Positions 18,723 through 26,699 are shown, counted from the first letter of the stretch. The stretch is DNA of 64,000 nucleotides from Fulvivirga ligni (GCF_021389935.1 NZ_CP089979.1:3205001-3269000); one strand, 5' to 3'. Notes: generated by a model not told the origin, from the sequence alone. Translations and numbers: made by a program.

Positions 18723-19664
18723 ATGATGAATCAAGACCTTCTCACCCTTGGATCTCAGGCCTTAAAGAAGATGGCACTTAGTCAGGAGGCTAAGTCCTAT
18801 ATAATTGCCAACCCTCAAATATATAACGTATTAAAAAAAGCTACTGATAGATACATTGGTGGTGATAATTTAGAGCAAACTGTTGCCAAAGTGGTGGATG
18901 CTAATCATTTAGGATATAAAGCCTCAATTGAATATATGGGGGAAAACGCGGCCGACGAGCGTCATGCAAACGAGGCTACCGATGAATTTTTAAGGATATT
19001 GAAGCAGATAGATGAGCAAAATCTGAATGCCACGGTATCACTGGATTTATCTCATATAGGCCTTAATTTATCTACTGACCTGGCCGAGGCCAATTTGGGT
19101 AGGATTTTAGATAATGCAGGTAAAACTGAGGTGATCATTAGCGCCGAGGGTGTAGAACAGACCGATCATGTCTTAAATACATATCTCCAATTTTCACCCG
19201 ATTTCAGCAATTTGTCTATAACCATGCAGGCCTATTTGTATAGGTCTAAAGATGATTTTATCGAGTTAAAGAAACAATCCGGACGAATAAGGCTGGTGAA
19301 GGGTGCTTTTGATATACCAGCCCAACTGGGAATGGCTAGAGGAGAACAACTGGATGAGGTTTATTTAGATTATCTGGATCAGCTATTGGCCTCTCATCAC
19401 ATGTGCTCTATAGCCACCCATCATGATATTATTCAGCAGCAAGCCATTAAGCTGATTGAAAAGTATAACGCCCCGCCCAGCACTTATGAATTTGAATCAT
19501 TATACGGTATTTGTAACGAGCAGCTTGCCCAGCTGAAGGATCAAGGCTATCCCACTAAATTATACTATGTGTATGGAGAAGAATGGTATCTATACTTGTG
19601 TAACAGGTTGGCCGAATACCCTTTAAATCTTTTCAGAGCGCTGAATGATATTATTTCAGAGTGA
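18723..19664 (+). CDS. Proline dehydrogenase-like FAD enzyme
   Basis: A 313-residue TIM-barrel protein with the PRODH family motifs RLVKGAF (Lys193), SIATHHD, YEFESLYGI and, at the C-terminus, LYLCNRLAEYPLNL. In known proline dehydrogenases that last motif has two Arg that bind the proline carboxylate; here the first is Asn294 and the second Arg295, and the RLVKGAY tyrosine is Phe. The enzyme may thus oxidise proline or a related imino acid or amine with FAD and pass electrons to the quinone pool. It is 80 bp behind the ArsR gene and has its own dyad, an unusual regulatory pairing. Confidence 0.8.
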   Translation: MMNQDLLTLGSQALKKMALSQEAKSYIIANPQIYNVLKKATDRYIGGDNLEQTVAKVVDANHLGYKASIEYMGENAADERHANEATDEFLRILKQIDEQNLNATVSLDLSHIGLNLSTDLAEANLGRILDNAGKTEVIISAEGVEQTDHVLNTYLQFSPDFSNLSITMQAYLYRSKDDFIELKKQSGRIRLVKGAFDIPAQLGMARGEQLDEVYLDYLDQLLASHHMCSIATHHDIIQQQAIKLIEKYNAPPSTYEFESLYGICNEQLAQLKDQGYPTKLYYVYGEEWYLYLCNRLAEYPLNLFRALNDIISE

Positions 19665-19680
19665 CTAGTGATTATAAATA

Positions 19681-19694
19681 TTGTCATAAGACAA
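19681..19694. promoter_or_regulatory. Repeated dyad TTGTCATAAGACAA, copy 1
   Basis: TTGTC-N4-GACAA lies 55 bp before the second Crp/Fnr-like gene. The identical 14-mer (16 bp if flanks are counted) recurs at 20379-20392 in front of the YdhR-like gene, which makes it a probable binding site of this regulator. Confidence 0.75.
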
Positions 19695-19749
19695 CAATCT
19701 TGTATTCATACCTTTCTAAATTGCTAGTTGCTATTTATAGAATCAGATT

Positions 19750-20328
19750 ATGTTCAAAGCTCTTGAAAATTTCATTTTAGGTCATGGAGACATTGGAGAG
19801 AAAGAATTAGACAAGATCCTCCAATGTTTCCATCTAAAGCAAACCGTTAGAAATGAGATGTTGTGTAATATAGGTCAGGTGTGCAAACACTTTTATTTCA
19901 TAAACTCAGGCTGCCTGCGGCTCTATGAAATCGATGATAAGGGTAATGATATCACAGGCTTTTTTGCCCTTGAAGATTCTATAATTTCAGCCAACACCAG
20001 CTTTATTTTACAAAAGCCTTCAAGAGACTGCCTGGTTTCTATAGAGCCATCAGAGTTGCTTATGATTCACAGAGAAGATTTTTATGCGCTTGTAAATTCT
20101 GTGCCGCAGTTTGCCAATGTCTACCATCGTTTTATGGAGTTTGCGTTTATCCATTCTCAAATGAGGATTTATAGTTTTCTAGGCATGGAAGGTATTGATA
20201 AGCTTAAATGGGTTATGGAGCACGAACCTAAACTATTAACAAGAGTTTCCAGCAAGGCTGTAGCTTCATACCTGGGAATGACCAATTCAACTTTAAGTAA
20301 GCTAAGGGCCAAACTACTCAATTCTTAA
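19750..20328 (+). CDS. Crp/Fnr-family transcriptional regulator
   Basis: A 192-residue protein with a cNMP-binding-fold barrel (CKHFYFINSGCLRLYEIDDKGND) and a C-terminal winged helix (KAVASYLGMTNSTLSKLRAKLL). It resembles the other Crp/Fnr-like protein at 16717 in layout but is distant in sequence. The exact repeat TTGTCATAAGACAA at 19681 and 20379 predicts self-control and control of the downstream YdhR-like gene. Confidence 0.88.
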   Translation: MFKALENFILGHGDIGEKELDKILQCFHLKQTVRNEMLCNIGQVCKHFYFINSGCLRLYEIDDKGNDITGFFALEDSIISANTSFILQKPSRDCLVSIEPSELLMIHREDFYALVNSVPQFANVYHRFMEFAFIHSQMRIYSFLGMEGIDKLKWVMEHEPKLLTRVSSKAVASYLGMTNSTLSKLRAKLLNS

Positions 20329-20378
20329 TTCATCCAGCTCAATTCATAGTTCTGGCAATATTAACGACCACAAAAGCA

Positions 20379-20392
20379 TTGTCATAAGACAA
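20379..20392. promoter_or_regulatory. Repeated dyad TTGTCATAAGACAA, copy 2
   Basis: Identical to copy 1 at 19681 and 72 bp before the YdhR-like ATG at 20465. A possible -7 box CAACTTTG follows at 20415-20422. Confidence 0.75.
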
Positions 20393-20464
20393 CTTTTTAG
20401 TTTTTCTTACTCATCAACTTTGTCCTGTATTCGCAAGTCAGCGAAGCAATAAAAGTTAAATATT

Positions 20465-20788
20465 ATGAGTAAATCAATGAAGAAAGCATTCGTCTACACA
20501 GAATTACAATTTTCAATTCCTTTTGACAATGTACCTTGGGAAGAGATAAATCCCAATCTCCTTAAAGTGAAAGGGTTAGTAAGAAAAACCTGGCTAAGTG
20601 GTGTAAGCTCTAATTCAGTAGGAGGATTCTACGAGTTTGATAGCATAGAAAATGCGCAAGATTTTGCCTGGAACGTTTTCCCGCAGGAGGCCCGAAATTT
20701 CGGAGTGAGTTTTATGACCAAAATTTTTGATGGAGCCATTACCGAAACTGCCAGTAAAGGCATGAATTCACCCTATTATAACGATTAA
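20465..20788 (+). CDS. YdhR-like putative mono-oxygenase (Dabb fold)
   Basis: A 107-residue protein whose pattern (FVYTELQFSIPFDNVPW..., LVRKTWLSGVSSNSVGGFYEFDSIENAQDFA) matches the small YdhR-type ferredoxin-like dimeric proteins, thought to act as cofactor-free mono-oxygenases on quinone-like aromatics. Function in the family is still putative. It follows the Crp/Fnr-like gene and its duplicated operator and precedes a DJ-1-family gene, a context suggesting response to reactive or electrophilic compounds. Confidence 0.75.
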   Translation: MSKSMKKAFVYTELQFSIPFDNVPWEEINPNLLKVKGLVRKTWLSGVSSNSVGGFYEFDSIENAQDFAWNVFPQEARNFGVSFMTKIFDGAITETASKGMNSPYYND

Positions 20789-20799
20789 GTAATCTCTAA

Positions 20800-20833
20800 A
20801 ACTGCAAGAGCTGAGGCATAGGCTCTTGCAGTT
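20800..20833 (+). terminator. Strong hairpin between YdhR-like and DJ-1-family genes
   Basis: Perfect 12-bp arms AACTGCAAGAGC (20800-20811) and GCTCTTGCAGTT (20822-20833) with a 10-nt loop. The T tail is short, so it could be a terminator, an attenuator or an mRNA-stabilising hairpin between two otherwise cotranscribed genes. Confidence 0.6.
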
Positions 20834-20851
20834 ATCTAATTAAAAACATTT

Positions 20852-21580
20852 ATGAAACACGTATTATTTATAGTTACGAGCACCAGCATCACAGGCAGTG
20901 GTAGACACATGGCCGGATATGAATTTTCAGAAATTGCGGATCCTTATTTTGAATTTATAGCCAATGGAATAGCCGTAGATTTTGCCAGCATTCTTGGAGG
21001 GACACCTCCCTATGTAGGTTATAACCCGGAACACAATAACAGTAGACATTTTAAAGAGAGTGCCGGATTTAAAAGACTAAACTTCAGTCATAAACTCAGC
21101 AATATCGACATAGCGGCCTATGATGGTGTGTTTTTTCCTGGTGGCTTGGGGCTGATGACTGATATGGTCAATGATCTTACGGTGAAAGAAGTGGTGAGAA
21201 ATACTTACGAAACAGGGAAGGTAATAGGCGCCGTCTGCCACGGCCCCACAGCATTACTCAACTGTATATTAAGTAATGGGAAAAATTTACTTCACGGTAA
21301 AACAATCAATGCCTTCACAAGTGAAGAGGAAAAACTTGATAATCACTTGCTTGATGAGGTCATCCCCTTTATGTTAGAAGATGAGCTGAAGCGGCAAGGA
21401 GCTGTGTTTGAACATACTTCACCCTTTGCTCCATATGTGGTCAATGATGGAATGATAGTCACCGGTCAAAATCCGGCATCGGCTGTGGGTGTTGCTTCCA
21501 GAATGATAGAGTTGTTATATGTGATGGACGAGCTACTTCCCCATAATCACCTTCCTGTGTTCAGCGCCCCATTCCGCTAA
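20852..21580 (+). CDS. DJ-1/PfpI-family protein (type 1 glutamine amidotransferase-like, Hsp31-type)
   Basis: A 242-residue DJ-1/PfpI fold with the reactive Cys129 in the nucleophile elbow GAVCHGPTAL and the FFPGGLG motif before it. Length and the insert near residues 60-80 fit the Hsp31/YhbO-like class (glyoxalase III, deglycase or chaperone activities have been reported for such proteins). Its role here is probably protection from reactive carbonyls. Its 3' end overlaps the HxlR gene of the opposite strand by 48 bp. Confidence 0.82.
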   Translation: MKHVLFIVTSTSITGSGRHMAGYEFSEIADPYFEFIANGIAVDFASILGGTPPYVGYNPEHNNSRHFKESAGFKRLNFSHKLSNIDIAAYDGVFFPGGLGLMTDMVNDLTVKEVVRNTYETGKVIGAVCHGPTALLNCILSNGKNLLHGKTINAFTSEEEKLDNHLLDEVIPFMLEDELKRQGAVFEHTSPFAPYVVNDGMIVTGQNPASAVGVASRMIELLYVMDELLPHNHLPVFSAPFR

Positions 21581-21889
21581 ATGGTCTATGATGGATCGTA
21601 GACTTAATCCGTACTCGGTAAGCTGATATTGCACGGTCACTGGTTGGGTATCGAGTACTATTCTTTTAACTAACTTATTCATTTCCAGCTCTTTCAGTTC
21701 TTTGCTAAGCATTTTGTTAGAGATGCCTTCTACATCATTCAGAATGTCAGAGAAACGCCGCTTATTATAGTAGCACACTGAAGAAATAATAGATATTTTC
21801 CACTTTCCATTCAGCACATACATAGCGTCATGCACGGCTCTGATTTGCTTCTTATTGCTGTCATTTTCAGCACACTTGATTTCCTTCAT
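21533..21889 (-). CDS. HxlR-family transcriptional regulator
   Basis: A 118-residue MarR-like winged-helix protein with the HxlR core (YVLNGKWKISIISSVCYYNKRRFSDIL, ISNKMLSKELKELEMNKLVKR, YQLTEYGLSLRSIIDHLAEWG). HxlR proteins often sense aldehydes, quinones or thiol stress. One Cys lies before the helix-turn-helix (SVCYY). The gene is divergent from the SDR at 21996 and the 106-bp region between them has a cluster of GTTAC repeats, so it should regulate both. Confidence 0.88.
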   Translation of the reverse strand: MKEIKCAENDSNKKQIRAVHDAMYVLNGKWKISIISSVCYYNKRRFSDILNDVEGISNKMLSKELKELEMNKLVKRIVLDTQPVTVQYQLTEYGLSLRSIIDHLAEWGAEHRKVIMGK

Positions 21890-21891
21890 TT

Positions 21892-21939
21892 GTTACTTGG
21901 TTACCCAAAAGTTACTGTTACTTTTGGTTACAAAGTAAC
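21892..21939. promoter_or_regulatory. GTTAC repeat cluster, probable HxlR operators
   Basis: GTTAC occurs at 21892, 21900, 21911, 21917 and 21927 and its complement GTAAC at 21935, all within 48 bp between the divergent HxlR and SDR starts. Two A/T-flanked pairs make dyads such as AAAGTTACTGTTACTTT. The block overlaps the -33 region of the SDR promoter. Confidence 0.75.
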
Positions 21940-21958
21940 GAAAATAAATCTCGAAGTC

Positions 21959-21966
21959 TAACTTTG
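21959..21966 (+). promoter_or_regulatory. Bacteroidota -7 box of SDR gene
   Basis: TAACTTTG matches TAnnTTTG exactly, 30 bp before ATG 21996 and directly after the GTTAC cluster. Confidence 0.6.
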
Positions 21967-21995
21967 TGTCATTAATCATTTAAAACATTTCAAAA

Positions 21996-22742
21996 ATGGA
22001 TTTCAAGAATAAGAATGTAGTAATCACAGGCGGTAGCACAGGCATTGGCTTTGCTACAGCTAAAGCATATATTGAAGCAGGTGCCACGGTTTGGATTACC
22101 AGCAGAAGCGAGGAGAATTTGCGTAAGGCAGCTGAGAAGATCAATAGCCCGCAGCTGAAGACCGTAGTTTCTGATACCTCAAATTTAGAAGGAATAGGTA
22201 AGCTGGAACGTGCCATTGCGGATAGTGGAAGCAAATTGGATGTACTATTTTTAAATGCTGGAATAGCCACATTTGCACCTATTGCTGAGGCTACTGAAGA
22301 GCAGTTTGATGCCCAATTCAACACTAATGTAAAAGGTTATTTCTTTACTCTTCAAAAATTACTTCCTTACCTTGTTGAAGGTGCCTCTGTTTTGTTTACG
22401 TCTTCCACAGTGGCCACTGCTTCTCAGATGTACGGTAGCATTTATTCGGCAACTAAAGGAGCGGTAAATAAAATTGCTCAAGTAGCAGCTAATGAGTTGG
22501 CAGATAGAAAGATAAGAGTAAACATAGTAAGCCCTGGCCCAACCCAAACGGAAGGGTTTGATAAGGCTGTGCCTAATTCTGAAGTTAAAGATCAGTTTGC
22601 TGCTACCACGGCTCTCCAAAGAATGGGACAACCAGAGGAAATAGCAAAGACAGTTTTATTCTTAACTTCTGATAATGCCAGTTTCATTACCGGAACGGAG
22701 TTATTGGTAGATGGTGGATACATTGGCTATGCCTTGAAATAG
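21996..22742 (+). CDS. Short-chain dehydrogenase/reductase (SDR)
   Basis: A 248-residue classical SDR: TGGSTGIG near residue 12, LNAG in place of the common NNAG, catalytic Ser in LFTSSTVA, YSATK as YxxxK, and FLTSDNASFITGTELLVDGG at the end, a hallmark of the FabG-like group. It oxidises or reduces a carbonyl or alcohol with NAD(P). Divergent HxlR regulator and clustered operators suggest induction by an electrophile, which such enzymes often detoxify. Confidence 0.88.
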   Translation: MDFKNKNVVITGGSTGIGFATAKAYIEAGATVWITSRSEENLRKAAEKINSPQLKTVVSDTSNLEGIGKLERAIADSGSKLDVLFLNAGIATFAPIAEATEEQFDAQFNTNVKGYFFTLQKLLPYLVEGASVLFTSSTVATASQMYGSIYSATKGAVNKIAQVAANELADRKIRVNIVSPGPTQTEGFDKAVPNSEVKDQFAATTALQRMGQPEEIAKTVLFLTSDNASFITGTELLVDGGYIGYALK

Positions 22743-22764
22743 AAATTAGGTCTGTTCAAATAAG

Positions 22765-22797
22765 AAAAGCCCATAGGTGTCAACCTATGGGCTTTTT
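22765..22797 (+). terminator. Rho-independent terminator after SDR gene
   Basis: AAAAGCCCATAGGT (22765-22778) pairs with ACCTATGGGCTTTT (22783-22796): a 14-bp stem, 4-nt loop and T tract. Confidence 0.9.
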
Positions 22798-22836
22798 GCT
22801 TTAATTGTGTTAGTTTAACAGTCTAAATGACACCTG

Positions 22837-23310
22837 ATGTTGATACCATCAAGATTTTTAATTGCATTGGTTCTATTGTGTTCATGCTCACTTTCTGATT
22901 CGGAGTTGATAGAGCGTGTAAACAATGCCAATCGCATAGAAATCGTAGAGACTTACCATGGCGGAATAGGAGGGGAAGGTCATAATAGCTACGTGTTACA
23001 ACGGAATGAGCATTTTCCTAAAAATGAAGATTGGATTCTTATTAGAGATGAGAATACACAATTTCAAACTTATGTAGTATTAGATTCTGCTCAGCACGCA
23101 AATTTTCTATTTTTTCTCCAACGCGCGTTACAAACACATGATGTCACCAGAGAATATGATAATTCTTGCACCACTTTTGGGCCGAATCCAAATGAATATG
23201 ACATTCATGTCGATTTATATAGCAAACACCTGCAACCAGATGAAAAAACGGATAGCTTGTTTTCTACTTTAGCTACAGCCTTTTGTCCTATAAAGCATGT
23301 TTATAAATAA
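22837..23310 (+). CDS. Small lipoprotein, function unknown
   Basis: A 157-residue protein with a lipoprotein signal ending CSCSLSD, lipidated probably at the Cys near residue 18. The mature part contains the strand-rich segments RIEIVETYHGGIGG and FQTYVVLDSAQ and a late Cys pair; no catalytic motif or family is recognised. It stands alone after the SDR terminator and before an AraC gene. Confidence 0.65.
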   Translation: MLIPSRFLIALVLLCSCSLSDSELIERVNNANRIEIVETYHGGIGGEGHNSYVLQRNEHFPKNEDWILIRDENTQFQTYVVLDSAQHANFLFFLQRALQTHDVTREYDNSCTTFGPNPNEYDIHVDLYSKHLQPDEKTDSLFSTLATAFCPIKHVYK

Positions 23311-23395
23311 GAAGATCTTTGAGCGTAGTTAAAATCAAATAAATTGAAAGCTATTGCCATTTTCTCGAATTTCATGCTTTAATTTATTCGTTACA

Positions 23396-24265
23396 ATGGC
23401 ATCTAAACATCAATACCCCGGTCCTGAATTAACTTCAGCTTTAAAGCTGCGGGGCTTTAAGGTGAGCAGAAATACTTTGTCTAAAAGTAAGATCTCGGCC
23501 TTTGGGCGAAGGTACTTTTATTTAATTCTATTAAGTAAAGGAAACAGTAAGCTGCATTTTGATGATCATGTAGTGCATATGAATGGAGTCTATTTAGTCC
23601 TTATCAATCCCAAGGTGCCATATGCTACTGAAATATTAGAAGATAATCACCAGGGATATTCTTGCGTATTTACAGACGTGTTTATGAAGCCGATGGAAAG
23701 AATGCAGAGTTTAAGAAGTTCTCCACTCTTTCAGGTAGCGTCACCCCCGGCCTATAAACTAAACGCCCATCAAGAAGCGGCCATCACAGACATTTTTGAA
23801 AGTATGCTTCGGCATGAAAATACCGATTATCTGTATAAAGATGACCTCATGAGAAATTATATTCAAATGATAGTTCACGAGGCGCTACACATTAACCCCA
23901 CCGATAATTTCAGGAAATATAGTACGTCAGCTTTAAGAATTACCACTCAGTTTACAGATTTGCTAGAAAGCCAGTTTCCAATAGAAGATCTGCATATGTC
24001 TGTGCGCCTGAAGTCAGCTCAGGATTATGCTGATATCTTGTCTATTCATGTTAATTATCTAAATAGAACGGTGAAGGAAATAACCGGTAAGTCTACTACT
24101 CAATTGATTTCCGAAAGGTTAATAGCCGAGGCTATTACCCTGCTTAGACATACAGACTGGTCGGTAGCGAATATAGCCTATGCACTGGGTTATGAATATC
24201 CGAATTACTTCAGTAACTTTTTCAAAAAGATGACTGGATCCACTCCAAAGCAATTTAGATTATAA
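23396..24265 (+). CDS. AraC-family transcriptional regulator
   Basis: From ATG 23396 the protein has 289 residues (a TTG at 23354 is less likely). The N-terminal half is a cupin-like sensing domain (NSKLHFDDHVVHMNGVYLVLINPKVPY) and the C-terminal about 100 residues have two AraC helix-turn-helix units (DYADILSIHVNYLNRTVKE, SVANIAYALGYEYPNYFSNFF, then GSTPKQFR). It is followed by the CocE-type hydrolase gene, whose upstream region has a GATTCA dyad, so the hydrolase is the probable target. Confidence 0.88.
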   Translation: MASKHQYPGPELTSALKLRGFKVSRNTLSKSKISAFGRRYFYLILLSKGNSKLHFDDHVVHMNGVYLVLINPKVPYATEILEDNHQGYSCVFTDVFMKPMERMQSLRSSPLFQVASPPAYKLNAHQEAAITDIFESMLRHENTDYLYKDDLMRNYIQMIVHEALHINPTDNFRKYSTSALRITTQFTDLLESQFPIEDLHMSVRLKSAQDYADILSIHVNYLNRTVKEITGKSTTQLISERLIAEAITLLRHTDWSVANIAYALGYEYPNYFSNFFKKMTGSTPKQFRL

Positions 24266-24294
24266 GTATGGTTTGAAATTTATACTTTTTGACT

Positions 24295-24318
24295 TGATTC
24301 ATTTCATATTTTGAATCA
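24295..24318. promoter_or_regulatory. Dyad upstream of CocE-type hydrolase gene
   Basis: TGATTCA (24295-24301) and TGAATCA (24312-24318) form a 7-bp inverted repeat around 10 bp, 85 bp before ATG 24403. A possible -7 box TAATTTTG is at 24328-24335. A candidate AraC-type site; only one copy is seen. Confidence 0.5.
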
Positions 24319-24402
24319 TGCTACTGCTAATTTTGTAAAAGCTTCGAAGGAAAAAAGATTGCAATCTTAATTTTTTAGGTATTACAAAAAGTGAATTCGG
24401 AT

Positions 24403-26160
24403 ATGAAAGATTTAGCAGTAAACAACAATAAGGATCAAAGAATTTTTAAAGAAGCCTATTCTTATGACGATGGAGGTATCCATGGCATATGGAGCAAGTT
24501 TGATCCTCGCACCGAGATTTTACCCAAAGGTTTTCAACTAGATCAAAAGTTTAAGCCTCTCTCTTCAGATATTGTATTTGAAAAGGATGTGCCAGTGAAA
24601 ATGCGTGACGGCATCACCATCTACACAGATCTATACAGACCAAAAGGTGAAGAGAATGTGCCGGTAATCATAGCGTGGAGTCCTTACGGAAAAAGCGGTG
24701 GATCTGCACCCAGAACCACAGCCCTTTATAACATGCTGGGGATTGATAATGGTATCCTTTCTGGTCTGGCTAAGTTTGAAGGACCAGATCCCGCCTACTG
24801 GTGCAGCCAGGGGTATGCTATCTGTAATCCTGACCCTCGCGGAGTGGCCTATTCAGAAGGGGATATATCCATGTTTGGTACTCAAGAAGGTAGAGATTGC
24901 CATGATTTGATAGAGTGGCTTGCAGAACAAGAGTGGTGTAATGGTAAAGTGGGCATGAGTGGAACCTCCTATCTGGCTATTTCACAGTGGTTTACAGCAG
25001 CGGAGCGTCCACCGCATTTAGCAGCTATTAACCCATGCGAAGGTTTAAGTGATGTATATCGTGACTTAACCAGAAAAGGCGGAATGGCCGACCTGCATTT
25101 TACCAAGAGGCTACAGGTAAACCACGTCGGTAATGGCTTACGTGAAGATGTATTTGAGGAGGCACAAACTTATCCGTTTGCAGATCATAGCGTATGGCAG
25201 GATAAAATAGTGAATCTAAGCAATATCAATGTGCCGGCGTATGTGGTGGCTAGCTATTCTAATACGCTTCACACCATGGGCACATTCAGAGCATGGTGTA
25301 AAATAGCATCTGAAGAGAAATGGCTACGAATTCATAACACACAAGAGTGGCCAGATTACTATGATGAAGACAATACTGAAGATTTAAGAAAGTTCTTTGA
25401 TTATTATTTGAAAGGTGAAAGTAATGACTGGCAAGAAACGCCACGCGTGCGTTATGCTGTTCACGACTTCAATGGAAACGACAGAGTTAACACTCCTGCA
25501 ACCAGTTTCCCTCCGGTAGATGTACATAATGAACAGTTCTTTTTAGATGGTAAGACACGAGAATTAAAGCCGGGAAATGCTAGTGAACATATACCTGTAA
25601 TTTATGATACACAGGCAGGCCCTGGAATGGTCTCTTTTATCCATAGGTTTGAAGAAGAAACAGTCTTAGTAGGTTATCCAAAAGCTCACCTTTGGGTTTC
25701 TGCCGAAGATGCTGATGATATGGATCTGTTTTTCTATCTGCAAAAGCTGGATAAGTATGGTAATCACCTACAGCAGTTTGTAATTCCTAATCAAGGAGCG
25801 CTAATGCATGACCTTACGGAAGATGGTGGATCAGTATTAAGATATAAAGGATCTAATGGTAGACTCAAGGTATCTGCCAGAAATCTGTCTTCAACATCTG
25901 GAGATCAGGTTCCTGAGCATAGCTTTGATAGAACAGAAAAATTAGCTCAAGGTGAAATAGTAGCGATAGAAGTGGATCTTATGCCCATAGGCATGGTGCT
26001 TTACCCAGGCGAGCAATTGAGGTTTGTGATTACAGGGAAGAACTTTTTAGGGGCCATTATGCCTGGTACCCCGAGTTATGAGCCAGAGAATGCAGGTAAG
26101 CATATTGTGCATACCGGAGGGCAATATAAATCCTTTCTGCAATTACCTGTGATGCAGTAA
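24403..26160 (+). CDS. CocE/NonD-family hydrolase (peptidase S15-like)
   Basis: A 585-residue protein. Residues about 60-330 are an alpha/beta-hydrolase domain with DGITIYTDLYRP, the elbow GMSGTSYLAISQW (nucleophile Ser189), and the C-terminal 200 residues are the jelly-roll domain of the S15/CocE family (GEIVAIEVDLMPIGMVLYPGEQLRFVI). In relatives the acidic residue sits in a SWSD-like motif; here the aligned segment reads ASYSN (Asn287), so triad completeness is uncertain. No signal peptide. Substrate unknown: esters or amides such as acyl-amino acids. Confidence 0.85.
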   Translation: MKDLAVNNNKDQRIFKEAYSYDDGGIHGIWSKFDPRTEILPKGFQLDQKFKPLSSDIVFEKDVPVKMRDGITIYTDLYRPKGEENVPVIIAWSPYGKSGGSAPRTTALYNMLGIDNGILSGLAKFEGPDPAYWCSQGYAICNPDPRGVAYSEGDISMFGTQEGRDCHDLIEWLAEQEWCNGKVGMSGTSYLAISQWFTAAERPPHLAAINPCEGLSDVYRDLTRKGGMADLHFTKRLQVNHVGNGLREDVFEEAQTYPFADHSVWQDKIVNLSNINVPAYVVASYSNTLHTMGTFRAWCKIASEEKWLRIHNTQEWPDYYDEDNTEDLRKFFDYYLKGESNDWQETPRVRYAVHDFNGNDRVNTPATSFPPVDVHNEQFFLDGKTRELKPGNASEHIPVIYDTQAGPGMVSFIHRFEEETVLVGYPKAHLWVSAEDADDMDLFFYLQKLDKYGNHLQQFVIPNQGALMHDLTEDGGSVLRYKGSNGRLKVSARNLSSTSGDQVPEHSFDRTEKLAQGEIVAIEVDLMPIGMVLYPGEQLRFVITGKNFLGAIMPGTPSYEPENAGKHIVHTGGQYKSFLQLPVMQ

Positions 26161-26171
26161 TTTTATTACAA

Positions 26172-26200
26172 AAAAATCCCACTCATCCGGTGGGATTTTT
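26172..26200. terminator. Rho-independent terminator
   Basis: AAAAATCCCAC (26172-26182) pairs with GTGGGATTTTT (26190-26200), a stem of 11 bp with a 7-nt loop and T tract after the hydrolase stop. Confidence 0.9.
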
Positions 26201-26300
26201 CATTTTTATAAGCCGGTCTTAAGATGAAATTGGTGACCTTTACTTTTTAAACATTGAAGCAGTTTTAGTCTTCATTTTTCTATATCAGAGATTCATTCTT

Positions 26301-26699
26301 ATGCACCAATCCATCATCCATATAGCCTTAGTAGTAAAAGATTATGACGAGGCGATTGAATTTTATACACAAAAGCTACATTTCAAGCTGGTAGAAGATA
26401 CTTACATGCCAGAGCAAGATAAAAGGTGGGTATTAATAGCGCCACCTAACTCTAAAGGCACTAATATCCTGTTGGCTAAGGCATCTGGCCCTGAGCAAGA
26501 GGCGGCCATCGGTAATCAAACAGGAGGGAGGGTATTTCTTTTCTTAAGTACAGACGATTTTTGGAGAGATTATAATGATATGGTGGACAATGGGATCGAG
26601 TTCATGAGAGTACCTAACGAAGCGGAATATGGCACCGTTGCGGTGTTCAAAGATCTATATGGAAACCTGTGGGATCTAATAGAGATGAAGGCAAAATAG
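26301..26699 (+). CDS. VOC-family (glyoxalase/dioxygenase fold) protein
   Basis: A 132-residue vicinal-oxygen-chelate protein with two beta-alpha-beta-beta-beta modules: IIHIALVVKDYDEAIEFYTQKLHFKLVED and the second half with VFLFLSTDDFWRDYNDMVDNGIEF and VAVFKDLYGNLWDLIE. Candidate metal ligands are the His of IIHIA, and the final Glu of DLIE. The family covers glyoxalase I, dioxygenases and resistance proteins; no specific activity can be assigned. Confidence 0.82.
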   Translation: MHQSIIHIALVVKDYDEAIEFYTQKLHFKLVEDTYMPEQDKRWVLIAPPNSKGTNILLAKASGPEQEAAIGNQTGGRVFLFLSTDDFWRDYNDMVDNGIEFMRVPNEAEYGTVAVFKDLYGNLWDLIEMKAK

